Of a stretch of 64,000 nt of DNA, positions 9,464 to 18,022 are shown in pieces. Position 1 is the first letter of the stretch; every line of letters starts with the position of its first letter. Below the pieces are notes generated by a model. That model saw only the letters and a list, made by a program, of their open reading frames with translations, did not search any database and had not been told where the DNA came from. A program made the position numbers and the translations under genes. Source of the DNA: Vibrio qingdaonensis (GTDB taxonomy: Bacteria > Pseudomonadota > Gammaproteobacteria > Enterobacterales > Vibrionaceae); assembly GCF_026191675.1 (NCBI RefSeq), contig NZ_JAKRRY010000007.1, positions 62,001-126,000 of the forward strand, given 5' to 3'.

Positions 9464-10477
9464 TTATTTGCACACGTTATTTTGATAGCTGGTGGCCATT
9501 TTCACCGTCAGCTTCAACGCATTTTCCATCGCTGGAATGGCCGCAATATTTTTTCCATAGATATCAAATGCCGAGCCATGGTTAGCGGTCGCTATTGGCA
9601 ATGGGATCCCGCCTTGAACCGTGACACCACGATCAAAACCCATCATTTTTAAGGCGGTTGCACCTTGGTCGTGATACATAGACACGATCGAATTCATCTT
9701 CTCTTTTTCCACGATCCACATTGTGGTATCGCCAGGGAAAGGGCCAAATGCCTGAATACCTTTTTCTTTGGCTTTTTCAATCGCTGGGGTGATCACGGTA
9801 ATTTCCTCATCGCCAAACAGCCCCCCTTCCCCCCCGTGAGGGTTCAATGCCTGAACGGCAATTCTCGGCTCCTCAAAACCGGCCGATTTTAAGGTGTTGT
9901 TCATCAGTTCGATGGTTTTAAGAACGGAGTCTATGGATAGGTTTTCAACCACATTTTTAAATGGAATATGAGACGTCACTCGTCCTGCCCAAATATCATC
10001 GACAACATTAATCTCACAGCCAAAGTCATGGAAATCCGTCAATTCAGCAAACCATGACAATTCATCTCTGTGCTCTAACCCGGCCATACTCATGGCTTGC
10101 TTATTTAACGGAGCAAAGCAAATTCCATGCGTTTTATGCGCCAACGTTAGGTCGACGGCGATTTTTAATGTTTCCAGAACGTAGGTGCCACCTTGCGGCG
10201 TCGCTTTTCCATACTCTATGCTATCAACGTGAGACGATTTGAATTGAAGAAGCACTGGCTTACCTTCTTGAAATTCCACCTGCTCGAACGTATTTACCAC
10301 ATCGTATTCAAAAGAAGCTTGAGCAATGTCCATACCCTTTCGCAGTTCATATTCATCCGCAATGATCAAAATATTTGCCAGTGACCGACTGGTCGGCTGA
10401 TTAAGCACTTTTGCCGCGACTTCTGGACCAATACCCGATGGGTCACCTAATACAAGAGCTATCGTTGGTTTCGTCAT
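9464..10477 (-). CDS. pdxA2: PdxA2-like 4-phospho-tetronate dehydrogenase
   Basis: 337 residues of the PdxA family. Motifs: LVLGDPSGIGPEVAAKV (about 8-24), FAPLNKQAMSMAGL (about 138), ALNPHGGEGGLFG (about 208-220), MYHDQG (about 265) and ATANHGSAFDIYG (about 297). In catabolic operons, PdxA2 oxidises and decarboxylates 4-phospho-D-threonate or 4-phospho-D-erythronate to dihydroxyacetone phosphate. This gene sits between TRAP genes and dhaK, not with vitamin B6 genes, which favours PdxA2. The usual DUF1537 tetronate kinase partner is absent from the cluster, so the source of the phospho-acid is open. Confidence 0.85.
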   Translation of the reverse strand: MTKPTIALVLGDPSGIGPEVAAKVLNQPTSRSLANILIIADEYELRKGMDIAQASFEYDVVNTFEQVEFQEGKPVLLQFKSSHVDSIEYGKATPQGGTYVLETLKIAVDLTLAHKTHGICFAPLNKQAMSMAGLEHRDELSWFAELTDFHDFGCEINVVDDIWAGRVTSHIPFKNVVENLSIDSVLKTIELMNNTLKSAGFEEPRIAVQALNPHGGEGGLFGDEEITVITPAIEKAKEKGIQAFGPFPGDTTMWIVEKEKMNSIVSMYHDQGATALKMMGFDRGVTVQGGIPLPIATANHGSAFDIYGKNIAAIPAMENALKLTVKMATSYQNNVCK

Positions 10478-10495
10478 TTTCTCATTCCTTGATAA

Positions 10496-11782
10496 TTATT
10501 TGTTATAAATGTAATCCACGAACCCAACAGACAAAGCAGGTACGTAGGTCGCGAGCAGAAGTACGATAAACAGAACACCGATAAATAAGGCATTCACTTT
10601 TGTCACCTGCCAAATATCACGCTTGGCGATAGAACAGGCAGTAATAAGCACACTGGCGACTGGAGGCGTTTGTTGCCCAATTGAAATATTAAGTGCCAAC
10701 ATGATGCCAAAATGAATAGGGTCAATTCCTAGCTCATGAATAAGTGGTAATACGATTGGAACCGTTAATATGATAGCGGCAGCACCGTGCAGAAAAATAC
10801 CGACGATGAGTAGCATGACGTTCAGCATCATCAGTACCACATACTTATTTTCTGAAATGCTCAGAATGCCGGCGGCCATCGTTTGAGGCACTTCTTGCTC
10901 GGTTAGGAATAACCCTAAAACAGCCGACGTCGCAACAAGTAACATCACAACAGAGGTCCCTGTCACTCCTTCCATCGCAGCTTTATAAAACAGTTTCAGA
11001 TCCATTTCTCGGTAAATGAAAACACTGATCACCAACGCTAAAAGTACGGCGATACCTGCCGCTTCTGTCGCGGTCATAAAGCCAGACAATATCCCGCCAA
11101 GAATGGCAAAAGGTAGGGTTAGCGCCCAAAATGCATCTTTAAACGCTATCCATAATTTACGCAAACTAAAGGCATTTTCGCGAGGTAAGTTATATTTCAC
11201 CGCATAGTAGTAACACACACCAAACATACCCGCAGCGCCAAGCAATCCCGAGACAATCCCCGCTACAAATAGCTGAGAGATCGAGACATCTGCCATCGCA
11301 CCGTAAATGATCATGGGTAAAGAAGGAGGAATAATCACGGCGAGTGAAGCCGATGAAGAAGTCACAGCGGCGGAGAAACTGGCTGAATAACCCCGTTTTT
11401 TCATCGCAGGTATCAAAATAGAACCCAATGCGGCAACGTCCGCGACTGCTGAGCCTGATATCTCTGCGAAAATCATCGATACGCCAACGTTGACCATTGA
11501 TAATCCGCCACGAACAAAACCAACAATCGCACTAACGAAGTTTATCAGTCTCAGCGAGATGCCGCCCGTGTTCATTAACGCGCCTGCGAAGACAAATAAA
11601 GGTATCGATAGCAGCGTAAATTTAGAGCCGCCTTCGAACATCGCTAGGGCGCCATTATATATGGCATCAATACCCGATGTAGCCACCATGCCTACTAGCG
11701 CTACCGCACCAATCGCAACAGCAATAGGGACATTAATCATGACCAACGCAATTAAACAGGCCAGTACAATTAGTGCACTCAT
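10496..11782 (-). CDS. dctM: TRAP transporter large permease, DctM family
   Basis: 428 residues with 11-12 hydrophobic segments, including the family regions LFVFAGALMNTGGI, FAEISGSAVADVAALGSILIP and GQQTPPVASVL. It drives solute import with the sodium or proton gradient, together with the small permease DctQ and binding protein DctP. Its start overlaps the stop of dctQ (ATGA). As part of the C4-sugar operon it is probably the main importer for the unknown substrate. Confidence 0.92.
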   Translation of the reverse strand: MSALIVLACLIALVMINVPIAVAIGAVALVGMVATSGIDAIYNGALAMFEGGSKFTLLSIPLFVFAGALMNTGGISLRLINFVSAIVGFVRGGLSMVNVGVSMIFAEISGSAVADVAALGSILIPAMKKRGYSASFSAAVTSSSASLAVIIPPSLPMIIYGAMADVSISQLFVAGIVSGLLGAAGMFGVCYYYAVKYNLPRENAFSLRKLWIAFKDAFWALTLPFAILGGILSGFMTATEAAGIAVLLALVISVFIYREMDLKLFYKAAMEGVTGTSVVMLLVATSAVLGLFLTEQEVPQTMAAGILSISENKYVVLMMLNVMLLIVGIFLHGAAAIILTVPIVLPLIHELGIDPIHFGIMLALNISIGQQTPPVASVLITACSIAKRDIWQVTKVNALFIGVLFIVLLLATYVPALSVGFVDYIYNK

Positions 11783-12351
11783 TTTACCACCTCCATCACT
11801 TCTGCCATATCTTTCTTGGCATCACGAATTGCATCTTGAATTTCTTCTTCCTCTTGCGTCGAACCTTTGCAAACCATTTCCCATGCTTTCGGAAAAGAGC
11901 AAAGTTGCGCCACCACAAAAAGAACAGCACCGATTGGCAAAGCAGATTGCGCGAATGATAAGGTAATAAACTCCAAGCTAGTCAGCGTCTCATCACCAAA
12001 AATTTCTAAAAGGTAGTAACTTGCCCACGCCATCACCACAAAGAAGGCAATGACAATAAATTCACTTAGTAAGAAGACCAGCTTTCTTACCCCTAACGAT
12101 AAGCTTGCAACGAGTCCGCCAAACCCCATGTGGGAGCGTTTTAGCGCACAAAGTGCCGAGCCATAGAATGTTAACCAGGCCAATAAAATCGCCGACACTT
12201 CGTCATACCAGTACAAAGACGCACCGCTAAAACGAGAAAAAACAGCAACAATGATGATTGCACTTAGAGACAGCAATATCGTTAATGAAATAGCGATAAG
12301 CACTTTTTCTAGTACATTTGAAATGGTATTTATGCCAGCTAGAAAAGACAT
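11779..12351 (-). CDS. dctQ: TRAP transporter small permease, DctQ family
   Basis: About 190 residues with four membrane helices and the DctQ signature region RFSGASLYWYDEVSAILLAWLTFYG. The longest frame starts at 12405. I chose the ATG at 12351 (MSFLAG) because GAGGG lies about six bases upstream and the extra N-terminal residues (MPWPTRSW) do not look like the family. The last about 35 residues are charged and cytoplasmic. It pairs with the adjacent dctM and dctP. Confidence 0.85.
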   Translation of the reverse strand: MSFLAGINTISNVLEKVLIAISLTILLSLSAIIIVAVFSRFSGASLYWYDEVSAILLAWLTFYGSALCALKRSHMGFGGLVASLSLGVRKLVFLLSEFIVIAFFVVMAWASYYLLEIFGDETLTSLEFITLSFAQSALPIGAVLFVVAQLCSFPKAWEMVCKGSTQEEEEIQDAIRDAKKDMAEVMEVVK

Positions 12352-12410
12352 CATAATCCCTCGTAAAAACACCTGAGAAAGCCATGACCTCGTCGGCCAT
12401 GGCAATATCG

Positions 12411-13394
12411 TTACTTAGCGCTTGCCATGGCTTTCGTTAACATGGCAGAACCGTTATTTACATTTTCAACAAAGTCATCGTAAATCGGTTGACTGGCATT
12501 AACGAAAGCATCGCGATTAGCCACATTTAACTTCATTCCACCTGCGACCAATTTGTCTTTTAACTCACCTTCCAATCGAGCCGCTTCCTTGTAGCCCCAC
12601 TGCTGAGCTTCTACTGCCGAAGCTTCTAGAATGTCTTGGACTTCTGAAGGGAATTTTTTGTAGTGACGAGCGCCAGCCGTTAAGTAAGCAGGGGTATACA
12701 CGTGGTTAGTGACACTCACGTAGCCTTGTACTTCGTGTAGCTTAGCCGCATAAATATTGGTATATGGGTTTTCCTGCCCGTCAATAACTCCCGTTTGCAA
12801 ACCAATGAAAACTTCGCTGAAGCTCATTGGCGTTGGGTTTGCTCCCCAGTTTTTAAACATTTTTACGCGCCAAGAACTATTAGGTGTGCGAATCTTAAGA
12901 CCTTCTAAGTCTGCAGGGGTATTAATTGGACGTTGTGCATTGGTGATATTACGGAAACCATTTTCCCAAAAACCTATCACTTTGTAGCCTTTTTTCTCTG
13001 CTGCAGGTGCGATATACGGCCAAAATACATCCTGTTCAATTTTTGCCACATGTTCACGATCGGATACGAGGAAAGGTAACTCAAACAACGCCATTTCAGG
13101 GACATGAGTTGGCAGTGTTGACGTCAATAATGCAAGATCAATGGTGCCCAATTTTAGCTTTTGTTGGACATCTTTATCTTTTCCTAATTGAGCCGCACCG
13201 AAGAACTTTAGGTTGTAATCAAGACCAGATTTCTTGAATTGCTCGTTAGCATAATCCGCAAAATGCTGCGTAGTGTTGTATTGCAACGAACCGAGTTGTG
13301 CACTAGTCGCGACTTTAAGATCTTTTGCTGCTACGGCAGATGACATCATTACTGCAATTGCGATACTGGTATAAGTTAGCGTTTTATTTTTCAT
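12411..13394 (-). CDS. dctP: TRAP transporter solute-binding protein, DctP family
   Basis: 327 residues. The signal peptide (about 1-23) ends SSAVAAKDLK. The DctP core shows GKDKDVQQKLKLGTIDLALL, the hinge region GLKIRTPNSSWRVKMFKNWG with the carboxylate-binding Arg of the family, and QTGVIDGQENPYTNI. The conserved Arg suggests that the ligand has a carboxylate, which would suit a tetronate. This matches the PdxA2-like gene better than a neutral tetritol. Ligand identity is not determinable from sequence alone. Confidence 0.9.
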   Translation of the reverse strand: MKNKTLTYTSIAIAVMMSSAVAAKDLKVATSAQLGSLQYNTTQHFADYANEQFKKSGLDYNLKFFGAAQLGKDKDVQQKLKLGTIDLALLTSTLPTHVPEMALFELPFLVSDREHVAKIEQDVFWPYIAPAAEKKGYKVIGFWENGFRNITNAQRPINTPADLEGLKIRTPNSSWRVKMFKNWGANPTPMSFSEVFIGLQTGVIDGQENPYTNIYAAKLHEVQGYVSVTNHVYTPAYLTAGARHYKKFPSEVQDILEASAVEAQQWGYKEAARLEGELKDKLVAGGMKLNVANRDAFVNASQPIYDDFVENVNNGSAMLTKAMASAK

Positions 13395-13445
13395 GTTAAA
13401 TTTCCACGTTATTCCATTAATCAGATGGTTGGTTTGTCTCTTTCG

Positions 13446-13892
13446 CTATGAAATGAACTCTTTTTCGATCTCCTTAATTCGATTAACTTTGGGGGTTGAC
13501 GGCCCATCAACAAACTCTGATGCAAGCCAAGTATCTAATATTGATTTCGCAAGCTCAGAGCCAATAACTCGCGCACCCATCGTGATGATTTGTGCGTCAT
13601 TACTTTTTCTTGCCCTTTCAGCTGAGAATGTGTCGTGACAAAGTGCTGCTCTAATACCAGGAACTTTATTCGCCACTATTGAGACGCCGATTCCGGTACC
13701 ACATAAAATGATCCCTCTTTGGTGTTTACCCTCACTCACAGCCACACTGACAGCCTTTGCAATATCGGGATAAAGCGCCTCACTATCGGAATCGACACCA
13801 TAATCTGCGACTTCTATACCCTTCTTGAGCATGTGCGCCTTAAGACATTCTTTCAGCTCAATGGCAGCATCATCACATCCAATCGCTATCAT
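13446..13892 (-). CDS. RpiB-family isomerase, likely D-erythrulose-4-phosphate isomerase (EryI/DerI type)
   Basis: 148 residues, the normal RpiB/LacAB length. The start MIAIGCDDAA carries the phosphate-site Asp, and the catalytic Cys lies in GIILCGTGIGVSI (about 64). A conserved Arg/Asn region follows (ERARKSNDAQIITMGARVIG). In Brucella and Mycobacterium smegmatis, RpiB paralogues next to a TpiA paralogue convert D-erythrulose-4-phosphate to D-erythrose-4-phosphate. The same pairing here supports that reaction by inference. It is the promoter-proximal gene of the operon. A plain ribose-5-phosphate isomerase B remains possible. Confidence 0.82.
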   Translation of the reverse strand: MIAIGCDDAAIELKECLKAHMLKKGIEVADYGVDSDSEALYPDIAKAVSVAVSEGKHQRGIILCGTGIGVSIVANKVPGIRAALCHDTFSAERARKSNDAQIITMGARVIGSELAKSILDTWLASEFVDGPSTPKVNRIKEIEKEFIS

Positions 13893-14326
13893 TCCTTACT
13901 CCTACCATGTACATATGACCAAACAAGTTACAAATGATAATGCACTTATCACCTTAACAATTACATGCGTTTCTATATCAAACGAGATACAAATCACTCT
14001 TTGATTACATTTTGGCAACATTAATGTGATCAAACCACAACCTCACATGACAAAAACAAGGTAGCGAGGTTTTAACCAATTCTTATCTGAAAAAGACAAT
14101 AAAAAACACAATAACAATTAAAATCAATATGTTAGATGCACTTCAAGGCTTTATAAAATAGAGCTTAAACTCTATTTTATAAAGCGTTTCACATTAGTGT
14201 TTCATTTTTATTTCAATGCAGAAATAAAAAGCGCCATTCGTAAATGAGAGCACTGCAACAGTCACGTAGGTGTACATATGATATTTATAGTGAACAGATG
14301 AACAACCCAATCACTATGGAACTTTT
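13893..14326. promoter_or_regulatory. Divergent control region with a perfect 16-bp inverted repeat
   Basis: 434 bp without a gene between the C4-sugar operon (leftward) and glpX (rightward). It is very AT-rich. The standout element is a perfect inverted repeat: arm 14148-14163 (GCTTTATAAAATAGAG), a 6-base loop, then the exact complement at 14170-14185. It is not followed by a clear T-run on either strand. An operator for the SorC-type regulator encoded at 15379 is the simplest reading, though a hairpin role is possible. No single -35/-10 pair stands out for either arm. Confidence 0.5.
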
Positions 14327-15334
14327 ATGAATACCGATATCGCTTTAACATTTGTCCAAGTTACTGAAGGTGCCGCGCTAGCGGGTTATCAATGGCTAGG
14401 ATGTGGTAACAAGGAAAATGCAGACCAAGCAGCAGTAGAGGCGATGCGCCTATTACTAAGCAATGCAGCAATCAATGGAAAAATCGTCATAGGTGAAGGA
14501 GAGATTGATGACGCTCCTATGCTCTTCATTGGCGAAGAACTTGGACAAGGTGGCCCCAATATAGATATAGCCGTTGATCCAATAGAAGGAACGCGAATGA
14601 CAGCAATGGGGCAATCAAACGCCATCGCCGTGCTTGCGGCTAGCGAGCAAGGAAGTTTATTGCAAGCACCAGATATGTATATGGAAAAACTAGTAGTAGG
14701 ACCGAAATCTCACGGGGCTATTGATTTGGACTTATCCTTGGAAGATAACTTAACTCGTATCGCCCAATCATTAAGTAAGCCTATAAATGAGTTAGTCATG
14801 GCGACTTTAGCCAAGCCTAGACACGACGGCGTTATTAAACAAGTGCAATCCCTGGGTGTGCGAGTGTACGCTTTTCCAGACGGCGATGTCGCCGCCTCTC
14901 TTCTCACTTGTATGCCGGAAAGTGATATTGATTTAATGTACTGTATTGGCGGCTCCCCAGAAGGCGTGATTACGGCAGCAGCCATGCAGGCCTTGGGTGG
15001 GGACATGCAAGCCAAACTACTCTTTCGCGATCAAGTTAAAGGCCAATCAACCGAAAATCAGTTGCACGCACAGATAGAGCAACAACGATGCGTAGAAATG
15101 CACGTTAAAGCTAATACCAAGCTCGAGCTAAACGATCTGGCCAGTTCAAAAAATGTTATATTTTCAGCAACGGGTATCACCAAAGGTGATTTACTAGAGG
15201 GAGTAAAAGCCGGAAGCCAAAACCTAACGACAGAAACACTATTGATTCATGGGCAAAGCCGTATAATCAGAAAAATTCGATCTACACATGATTTTTCATT
15301 ACTTAATAGTGAATTACACGCCAAATCAGCCTAA
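14327..15334 (+). CDS. glpX: Class II fructose-1,6-bisphosphatase (GlpX)
   Basis: 335 residues, close to the E. coli GlpX length. Motifs: GEGEIDDAPMLFIGE (metal site, about 56-70), AVDPIEGTRMTAMGQSNAIAV (second metal site, about 82-102), the AKPRHDG loop and GGSPEGVITAAAM (about 206-218). It dephosphorylates fructose-1,6-bisphosphate, and related enzymes act on sedoheptulose-1,7-bisphosphate. In this setting it would send triose and erythrose phosphates from C4-substrate breakdown into gluconeogenesis and the pentose phosphate network. It is followed 44 bp later by the SorC regulator, probably in one transcript. Confidence 0.9.
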   Translation: MNTDIALTFVQVTEGAALAGYQWLGCGNKENADQAAVEAMRLLLSNAAINGKIVIGEGEIDDAPMLFIGEELGQGGPNIDIAVDPIEGTRMTAMGQSNAIAVLAASEQGSLLQAPDMYMEKLVVGPKSHGAIDLDLSLEDNLTRIAQSLSKPINELVMATLAKPRHDGVIKQVQSLGVRVYAFPDGDVAASLLTCMPESDIDLMYCIGGSPEGVITAAAMQALGGDMQAKLLFRDQVKGQSTENQLHAQIEQQRCVEMHVKANTKLELNDLASSKNVIFSATGITKGDLLEGVKAGSQNLTTETLLIHGQSRIIRKIRSTHDFSLLNSELHAKSA

Positions 15335-15378
15335 ATTGTCGCAAACTTAATTTGCGCCCAATAACGCGGTAAGGGAAT

Positions 15379-16353
15379 ATGGATTTATCAAATATTGAAC
15401 AAACAGAAGAAAATAATCTACTCACTGAAATCGCTGTAGCGTATTACCAAGATGGAGCGACTCAAGAAGAAATTTCTAAACGGTTTGGGCAATCCAGAGT
15501 CACGATCGGACGGCTGCTAAAAAGAGCCCGAGACAAAGGGATTGTTGAAATAAAAGTTAAATACCATCCAGTATTTGGCGCTAAATTAGAAGAACAGTTA
15601 AAAGAACGATTCGGTCTAAAACGCGCGCTTATCGCCCTTGACCAGCCGACAGAAGACGAGCAACGTAGTTTACTCGCCGGCGTTGTCTCTACCTATCTCT
15701 CTTCCACCCTAAAAGATGGAATGGTCGTTTCAATAGGACAAGGGCGAAATGTCTCTTCCGTATCTGAGCATATTGGCATTGTGAATCCAAAAAAGTGTAC
15801 GTTTGTATCGAGTATCGGTGGCATCCACCCAAGAGGAGGCATGCTAAACGCCGACCACATATCACGTCGCTTTGCTAAAACATTTGATGGAGTGAGTGAA
15901 ACGCTCTACGCCCCAGCATTTATTAAAGACCCAAACCTACGCCAAGCGCTAATGGAAGATGAAACCGTTCAGCAAACATTGGATATCGCTAAGAAAGCAG
16001 ATGTCGCGCTGGTGGGTATAGGTGATCTCAGCGAAAGCAGTTATATGGTGAACTTAGGGTGGTTTTCAGTTCAAGAAATGGTAGAAGCAAGGATTCAACA
16101 AGGCGTGGTAGGAGAAGTGGGGGGGTATGATTTTTATGATATCAAAGGGAGAGTTCAGGATACAAAAATGAGTAATCGAGTCGTTGGGCTTACCATCAGC
16201 GATTATCAAAAAATCCCACAAGTTATCGCCATCGCTTCGGAAGCTAGCAAACCATTAGCGATTGTTGGTGCACTACGAACCGGTGCCATAGACATTTTGG
16301 CGACCAGTGTAGCCAATGCTATAACGATATTGAATCTCGACGCTCAGCAATAA
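15379..16353 (+). CDS. SorC/DeoR-type sugar-binding transcriptional regulator (EryD-like)
   Basis: 324 residues. An N-terminal helix-turn-helix (about 17-60: AVAYYQDGATQEEISKRFGQ, then RVTIGRLLKRARDKGIVEI) is followed by a SorC-type sugar-phosphate effector domain. That domain shows VSIGQGRNV, SSIGGIHPRGGMLNAD and a C-terminal GALRTGAIDILATS. EryD of erythritol operons belongs to this family. It is probably the local controller of the divergent C4-sugar operon, responding to a phosphorylated intermediate and binding the palindrome at 14148-14185. Both points are inferred from location. Confidence 0.85.
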   Translation: MDLSNIEQTEENNLLTEIAVAYYQDGATQEEISKRFGQSRVTIGRLLKRARDKGIVEIKVKYHPVFGAKLEEQLKERFGLKRALIALDQPTEDEQRSLLAGVVSTYLSSTLKDGMVVSIGQGRNVSSVSEHIGIVNPKKCTFVSSIGGIHPRGGMLNADHISRRFAKTFDGVSETLYAPAFIKDPNLRQALMEDETVQQTLDIAKKADVALVGIGDLSESSYMVNLGWFSVQEMVEARIQQGVVGEVGGYDFYDIKGRVQDTKMSNRVVGLTISDYQKIPQVIAIASEASKPLAIVGALRTGAIDILATSVANAITILNLDAQQ

Positions 16354-16376
16354 CGCGTATCCATGATTTTATTTAT

Positions 16377-16404
16377 AGAAAGGCAGCAAAGCGGTTGCCT
16401 TTCT
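16377..16404 (+). terminator. Hairpin after the SorC regulator
   Basis: A 9-bp stem (AGAAAGGCA / TGCCTTTCT) with a 10-base loop lies 24 bp after the regulator stop and is followed by a weak T-rich tail (ATTATT). It is likely to end the glpX-sorC transcript. Confidence 0.65.
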
Positions 16405-16588
16405 ATTATTAACTATTAGGTTAAACATATACATAAGATAATGAACAATCTGTCATTTTAGAAGATAAGTCTGAATCTACATGGCAAGAATAATGGGGTA
16501 ATTGCCATATACAAAAAGTATTTTAGTGCAACGTTTCTAAAATTTATGATTCAGAGTTTAGCGAAAAGTAGAATGATATTGTATGACG

Positions 16589-16798
16589 TTAAGAGGATAG
16601 AGAAAAACGACCAATACATTCATTTAGACTGTTAGTAATACTTCCTTGCTGAGTTCTTTCGCAGTAGGAAAAGTCTATACCAACATTACCCATATTATCT
16701 TTCATCATAACATGGCGCGATAAAATATCGCCGTTAAGCTGGTGTATTAACACACTCCAAGAGAGTTGGTTTTTAAATAAAACAAAATTTACTGTCAT
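16589..16798 (-). CDS. Small protein of unknown function
   Basis: 69 residues, no recognised family. In favour of it being real: AAAGG lies about 7 bases before the ATG, there is a coherent mix of hydrophobic and charged residues (for example HVMMKDNMGNVGIDF), and no better frame exists. Against: it is short, isolated and AT-rich. There is no signal peptide or membrane helix. It is oriented like the cold-shock gene 326 bp upstream. The leader carries TATTGC hexamer repeats. Confidence 0.4.
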   Translation of the reverse strand: MTVNFVLFKNQLSWSVLIHQLNGDILSRHVMMKDNMGNVGIDFSYCERTQQGSITNSLNECIGRFSLSS

Positions 16799-17082
16799 TG
16801 ATTACCTTTTTTTGTATTGCTATTGCTATTGCTATTATTTTTACAGTGTTGAAACCAAAAGCGCTTACGACCCATTGAACGAGACATAGAAGATCCTTAA
16901 TATTATTTTGCAACGAAGATACCGTCACTCACATGAATGAGATATTTTAAGTTGCTGATTTTATGAAAATTATGGTGTTTATATTGATATTGCGAAGTGA
17001 ATAAAACGTGTGACATGCGTGAAAGGCAGGTGTTGCGTATTTTCTGTGTTCGAAATTCCAGTATAGAGAGTAAAAGTAAATA
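16799..17082. other. Gene-free interval with a short TATTGC hexamer repeat
   Basis: About 325 bp lie between the small ORF and the cold-shock gene. At 16815-16836 the hexamer TATTGC occurs three times in tandem plus TATT, placed just upstream of the small ORF ribosome-binding site. The rest is AT-rich with no frame or hairpin that I trust. Confidence 0.5.
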
Positions 17083-17115
17083 TTACCGCAAATGACCATC
17101 GGCCATTTGCGGTAA
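17083..17115 (-). terminator. Terminator of the cold-shock gene
   Basis: TTACCGCAAATG pairs with CATTTGCGGTAA around a short loop, directly after the csp stop. On the minus strand it is followed by a T-rich stretch (TATTTACTTTT). Confidence 0.75.
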
Positions 17116-17123
17116 CGTCGAAA

Positions 17124-17336
17124 TTAGATAGCTACAACGTTAGCAGCTTGAAGACCTTTTTGGCCTTGCTCAACTTCGAAAGATACTTTTTGGCCTTCAG
17201 CAAGAGTTTTGAAACCCTCAGAAGCGATAGCACGGAAGTGTACGAATACGTCTGCGCCGCCGTTGTCTTGAGTTAGGAAGCCAAAACCTTTCTCTTCGTT
17301 AAACCATTTTACGATACCAGTTGTTTTAGTAGACAT
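17124..17336 (-). CDS. Cold-shock protein, CspA family
   Basis: 70 residues, a single cold-shock domain. RNP1 reads KGFGFLTQ (about 16-23) and RNP2 reads VFVHFRAI (about 31-38), preceded by [11 protein letters not shown]. It binds single-stranded RNA/DNA and acts as an RNA chaperone. The ATG has AAGGGA about eight bases upstream. At least 200 bp of gene-free DNA precede it, in keeping with the long, temperature-sensitive leaders of csp mRNAs. Which Csp paralogue this is cannot be told from sequence alone. Confidence 0.95.
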   Translation of the reverse strand: MSTKTTGIVKWFNEEKGFGFLTQDNGGADVFVHFRAIASEGFKTLAEGQKVSFEVEQGQKGLQAANVVAI

Positions 17337-17623
17337 AATGTGTCCCTTATAAAGTTAAATTCATTAGAAAAATATCGCGATTTCGCGATGCGCTGAAAGC
17401 TTGAATTATTGAATGTGACGATGAAGCTAAGGGAACCGCTGAGGATAACAACTATTACGAAGAATTCTGAGGATTGCTTTACTTGATGTATCATTAATAA
17501 CTCTGAACAACAGAGCGAGGTGGATAATACTAGAGTTCCGGAGGTTGTCAAGCGGTTTTATGAAAGATATTCAATAAATATTTTCGATACCTCTCTCTTT
17601 TACAATCGACAACTAACAGTGAG
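17337..17623 (-). promoter_or_regulatory. Upstream region and probable long leader of the cold-shock gene
   Basis: About 290 bp with no supported gene; the one open frame here has no family resemblance. A long leader is usual for cspA-type genes and the space allows it. I cannot place the promoter or a cold-shock box with confidence. Confidence 0.35.
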
Positions 17624-17629
17624 AAAAAA

Positions 17630-17664
17630 GGCGTAGCGCGATTAAAGCTAGCATGCGCGACGCC
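17630..17664 (-). terminator. Terminator downstream of the truncated GlyGly-CTERM gene
   Basis: GGCGTAGCGCG and GCGCGACGCC form a GC-rich stem followed on the minus strand by TTTTTT (17624-17629). It lies 45 bp after the stop of the gene remnant at 17710, so it was probably that gene's terminator. Confidence 0.75.
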
Positions 17665-17709
17665 CTGCCAATTCCTTCTATAAGTCAGTCTCGCGTAAAG
17701 TATTGTCCG

Positions 17710-17898
17710 TTATGCCTGTTTCCATGCGTGACGTCTACGCAGCCATGCAAAAAGACCCATTGATAGCCAAGAAAATAACCCTATAGAGCCGACACCATCG
17801 GTATCTGGGCCTGCTGAATCCGTCCAAGCGGTGTTCAACACCGTTACGTCAAATAGCTCGCTCATCACTTCTGAATCCGAAACAGCAACCGAGTACAC
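17710..17898 (-). pseudogene. C-terminal remnant of a GlyGly-CTERM surface/secreted protein
   Basis: The last about 60 codons of a longer gene remain. They read ...DTDGVGSIGLFSWLSMGLFAWLRRRHA: a Gly-rich stretch, one hydrophobic helix, then an Arg cluster. This is the GlyGly-CTERM sorting tail handled by rhombosortase in Vibrio and relatives. Upstream coding sense stops at a short inverted-repeat element (17899-17944) and then an IS3-family copy, so the body of the protein is gone. The nearest upstream ATG falls inside the IS and is not a real start. The identity of the parent protein cannot be recovered. Confidence 0.7.
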
Positions 17899-17944
17899 AA
17901 GGACAGACAACCTTAAAAATAAAATACTTCTGGTGTCTGTCCTT
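17899..17944. repeat. Short inverted-repeat element (AAGGACAGACA ends)
   Basis: Two 11-bp arms, AAGGACAGACA (17899-17909) and its exact complement (17934-17944), flank 24 AT-rich bases. The GGACAGACACC-like arms resemble sequences I recall next to REP-associated tyrosine transposases in gammaproteobacteria. It may be a miniature element or the scar of one; the assignment is tentative. It marks the break point of the GlyGly-CTERM remnant. Confidence 0.4.
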
Positions 17945-18022
17945 TTGCTTGCTCGCTTTGTGATCCGCACCAGAAGTTTTGGACACTGAGTTAAGTGAGT
18001 ACAATCACTAACGAGGTGAACA

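Noticed and set aside
11490..11966. 158-codon plus-strand ORF
   Set aside because: Lies opposite the TRAP permease genes, a usual source of long shadow frames; no start signal or domain.
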